DNA of 32,944 nucleotides, taken from positions 1 to 32,944 of IMG/VR virus record IMGVR_UViG_3300027771_000053. One strand, given 5' to 3'. A program made the position numbers and the translations under genes. The notes below the pieces were generated by a model, which did not search any database, was not told the origin of the DNA, and worked only from the letters and a program-made list of their open reading frames with translations. The stretch is from a virus. Below, piece by piece: positions 31,201 to 32,944 of the stretch (position 1 is its first letter; every line of letters starts with the position of its first letter).

Positions 31201-31887
31201 GGTTCCTTTGTACCAAACATCCTAAACCAAACTAATGGTGACGAGGCGTTTAGAGAAGTCAGGTCTGTCACAGACGTTCTTCTATCTCGTACAGGTTTGT
31301 ATGAAGATGTTGATCCAAAGCGGAATGTCATGGGTGAGGTCATCCTACGCCCAACATCCAAGATGGACCCTATGGGTCTATTTAATATTGGGAACTACCG
31401 AGAAGAAGATGCAGTGATTGCAGAGTTGAGCCGTGTGTCCATGAAGGATGGATCAGCATTCTCTCAGTTAAGCAATGTTATCTTTATTGACGGTAAGAAC
31501 GAGAGCCTGAAGGACATGCCATATCAAGATGGCCCACAATCAATGTTTGACAAACTCTTAGAACAGACCTCCACAACAGAAATCGGGGGAATGACTATGA
31601 GGGAAAAGCTTGCTGAAGTTATGGCTTCTAAAGGCTACCAACGGGCAATTGACGGGTCTTCTGGTCTAGGATCGAGAGGCACCAAAGGCATGATCATTGG
31701 TAAGGTTATCAAAGCCTACCGAGATAAAGCCAAGAGTGAAATCCCAGAATTCAGGGAACTTCTCATCAGAAGCCAAGAGAGCAAACGGGAACTCATTAGA
31801 TCCCAGATATTGGAAAACGCCAACGCGATCTCCCAGAACAGCCAAGACCGCTTCAAGAACTTTGATGCAGTCTTCCCTAACCAATAG
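28231..31887 (+). CDS. Internal virion protein D (T7 gp16-like), no transglycosylase domain seen
   Basis: The largest protein (1218 residues; T7: 1318) should span the cell envelope and pull DNA into the cell. T7 gp16 starts with a lytic transglycosylase domain; none of its motif is seen here. Instead the N-terminus has two copies of a short unit 50 residues apart: VLGAFNVRYGAGAAEKYL (25-42) and IIGWFDRTHGAGAAQSIL (75-92). Hydrophobic segments near ATKDLGFQI and FAVPYVGIASKVVKG could insert in the membrane. The middle and C-terminal parts (NHFRINALLSGVGTQQVNLI, then FVLPFVRTPINILSQSFQNM) are typical of phage ejection proteins that lack T7-type enzymes. It is followed by the tail fibre. Confidence 0.85.
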   Translation: MENDQGQAPQEVLDRLFENRANPDVLGAFNVRYGAGAAEKYLNDTASATLENEALVIPENHIERLKNNFQADPRIIGWFDRTHGAGAAQSILGGGQQATPQEPKEDDTNGYMYDTLIQAPLAGVEDVADGLLKAGSWVADAGFSVKSRVVATKDLGFQIVSGEEFEELKKTGKIGDGLIDFVDDADTGIGRFVQGLTTFAVPYVGIASKVVKGSAVVKGLAIGAAVDGIIIDPNDPNLTASLKDMGADMGLMTRLLATDVDDPEWQNRLRNVVEGSILGLTIEGLFYGLKAAKAAKNGDTASADEFTETMQGFNDQVDGALRQSADEVAQDAQKTIDMVDTVFPKVDTDGQLSLDLGLPKAQSPEEISKAVKVPYRLTNEQIENIRYATRLADGDPQEAARVMKLSFRSVNTMNDYDDVLSSMAAVKHVMEKEFLEMRGGDVQRWSTVKAQTTKRVRHMADLLGKDPEALLNEMKGGFNVPAHKLAAEIAAKDQLLLVMELELKDLSNMITTGKVSGEYQSVEEVIMAFNARREIASNVLMSVDAARANVGRALNAMKMTRVADPKLREMIKNSAENSDARAVAKAIANSDQPLKTALNLGKSLQKTMDMVNHFRINALLSGVGTQQVNLIGTAANSVMIPLQQIMGGQVKHGVRTLAYQLSSSLEAMKMSVKAFQDDTSILDVLSTKFDMNEDIAKGSKNLPMKVVSLPSRFLLSMDEFFKQATYRGRVMADAAMEADNAGLKGAKRAEFIQDYISKSFGKNGEAIRADALLQSQRASFTESLEAGSMGQKFQALGRGEGVGAAMFRFVLPFVRTPINILSQSFQNMPVLQFASKRFQDDLMGGDPIRAAQARGKIMTGLAITSVGYFLAGRGDFTGSGPSDPRIRAEWLKNNQPYSIKIQKDDGSFYWFSYQRFEPLANVMSIFADVNEIVRDPYNERETSKLNITAALTLAIAENTINKTFTKGLADTFAMMTGDPIKSERAFLSMVGSFVPNILNQTNGDEAFREVRSVTDVLLSRTGLYEDVDPKRNVMGEVILRPTSKMDPMGLFNIGNYREEDAVIAELSRVSMKDGSAFSQLSNVIFIDGKNESLKDMPYQDGPQSMFDKLLEQTSTTEIGGMTMREKLAEVMASKGYQRAIDGSSGLGSRGTKGMIIGKVIKAYRDKAKSEIPEFRELLIRSQESKRELIRSQILENANAISQNSQDRFKNFDAVFPNQ

Positions 31888-31896
31888 GACAATTAG

Positions 31897-32944
31897 ATGC
31901 CCACAGTAAAATATTCCATTTCGGATTATATAGCCGATGGTACGACTACTGACTATTTGATCACTTGGGATTACCTTGATGACGACCATATTACGGTTGA
32001 AATTGATGGTGTTACCAACTCTGATCCATTAGCAAACCATACCTTCATAAAACTTAACAACACTACAGTTCGCGTCACCGATACTATTGGTAGTGCTATT
32101 GTGTCTGGTAAAGAAATCCAGATTAAACGTGCTACACCAATCACAACACGTCCTATTAGTTTTTCGGACGGTTCTGCCTTACTTGCGGCTGATCTTAATA
32201 AGAACTCGGACTACTTGCTGTTCTCCATGCAAGAAGCCTTGGATCAAGTTGACTTCTCTGTGCAGTACCAAGAGGAAGCTGAAGGTTTCAAGGACGCCAC
32301 AGAGGTGCTTCGCGATGAGACACAGGCATTGCGTAATCTGTCTGAGGCAGATGAGCAAACTGCAACCCAACAGGCCACTATTTCCACTACAAAAGCGGGT
32401 GAAGCTGCTGGTAGTGCTGCGGCTGCGTTGGTTTCTGAAAATGCTGCAAGTGTTTCAGCGGGTGAAGCACTGGCCAGTAAGAATGAGGCAACGACCCAAG
32501 CAGGTCTAGCAACCACTAATGGCGCTGCGCAGGTTTCTCTAGCTGCTGGACAGGTTGCTCTGGCAACGACCCAAGCAGGTCTAGCAACCACCAACGGTGC
32601 CACACAGGTTTCTCTAGCTGCTGGGCAAGTTGCACTGGCAACAACTCAAGTGGGTCTTGCAACCACTAAAGCTTCAGACGCTTCAGGTTCTGCATCGACT
32701 GCATCTGGTCACGCTAATACAGCCACTACACAAGCTGGAATAGCTACAACCAAAGCTGGCGAGGCATCTACATCAGCAACAACAGCGACTACCAAGGCTG
32801 GTGAGGCATCTACTAGCGCCTCTGCTGCTGCTGGTTCTGCCACTGCTGCTGCTGACTCCGCTGCTGCTGCGGCTGCTGCCTTTGATTCCTTTGACGATAA
32901 GTATCTTGGAAGCAAAACTGGATACGCGGGTAGCGGCACAGGCC
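31897..32944 (+). CDS. Tail fibre protein, N-terminal part (T7 gp17-like; cut by window end)
   Basis: The fibre binds the host receptor. The first 150 residues carry the T7 tail-fibre attachment domain: YSISDYIADGTTTDYLITWD, then IQIKRATPITTRPISFSDGS with LLAADLNKNSDYLLFSMQEA, which bind the tail. The rest is a long Ala-Thr-Gly-Ser-rich shaft with repeats (see 32488), likely a trimeric coiled coil. The frame is open to base 32944, so the receptor-binding tip and stop are missing. Start ATG 31897 follows ten bases after the gp16 homologue's stop. Confidence 0.93.
   Translation, partial: MPTVKYSISDYIADGTTTDYLITWDYLDDDHITVEIDGVTNSDPLANHTFIKLNNTTVRVTDTIGSAIVSGKEIQIKRATPITTRPISFSDGSALLAADLNKNSDYLLFSMQEALDQVDFSVQYQEEAEGFKDATEVLRDETQALRNLSEADEQTATQQATISTTKAGEAAGSAAAALVSENAASVSAGEALASKNEATTQAGLATTNGAAQVSLAAGQVALATTQAGLATTNGATQVSLAAGQVALATTQVGLATTKASDASGSASTASGHANTATTQAGIATTKAGEASTSATTATTKAGEASTSASAAAGSATAAADSAAAAAAAFDSFDDKYLGSKTGYAGSGTG
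32488..32671 (+). repeat. 75-bp in-frame repeat in the tail-fibre shaft
   Basis: Copies at 32488-32562 and 32563-32637 encode the same 25-residue unit ATTQAGLATTNGA plus AQVSLAAGQVAL, with few differences; a third partial copy begins at 32638. Shorter T-T-KAGEAS units follow to 32820. Such units set fibre length and can change copy number by recombination. Confidence 0.85.

Overview
The window is most of the genome of a T7-like podophage (Autographiviridae type). It carries a single-subunit phage RNA polymerase, a T7-order replication module (SSB, endonuclease I, lysozyme-like protein, primase-helicase, DNA polymerase, exonuclease) and a T7-order structural module (portal, scaffold, capsid, tail tubes A and B, internal virion proteins, tail fibre). 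An integrase beside a winged-helix regulator, plus phoH, thyX and a glutaredoxin, recalls integrase-bearing marine podophages of the pelagiphage/roseophage kind. A marine alphaproteobacterial host, perhaps Rhodobacterales, is my inference from gene content and intermediate base composition; nothing in the DNA names the host. The window opens inside the terminase gene and closes inside the tail-fibre gene, so it is a cut from a longer or circularly permuted genome. The missing part should hold the rest of the fibre, the lysis genes, the small terminase and the terminase N-terminus.

Layout. Positions 1-601 hold the terminase C-terminus (+). Positions 673-1926 hold a leftward cassette: glutaredoxin, a small membrane protein, ThyX and a small conserved protein. 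Positions 1930-2662 are a non-coding control region with divergent phage promoters, CCTCTAG repeats, 10-bp iterons and dyads; it looks like the left genome end. Positions 2663-4976 carry early rightward genes: several micro-proteins with membrane segments, one cysteine-rich conserved protein and small unknowns. Positions 5024-6366 hold the regulator and integrase, followed by a candidate attachment region. The RNA polymerase is at 6639-9125. DNA metabolism fills 9192-16537. Small genes, two low-complexity proteins and the portal, scaffold and capsid fill 16571-22040, closed by a strong terminator. Tail and internal virion genes fill 22102-31887, and the tail fibre runs off the end.

How it works together. 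Host polymerase should read the early genes. The phage polymerase should then act at a family of near-identical promoters (core ATTAATCACCCTTACTAGAA, resembling the T3 promoter) upstream of the polymerase gene itself, the SSB operon, the primase gene and the 16.5-kb genes. One copy is inverted and drives the leftward ThyX/glutaredoxin cassette, so nucleotide synthesis would be switched on together with DNA replication. The points most worth checking are this two-directional promoter family, the T7-lysozyme homologue that has lost its zinc ligands, the apparent lack of a transglycosylase domain in the gp16 homologue, the repeat-rich left end, the candidate attachment region, and a 41-bp tandem duplication that copies a translation start.
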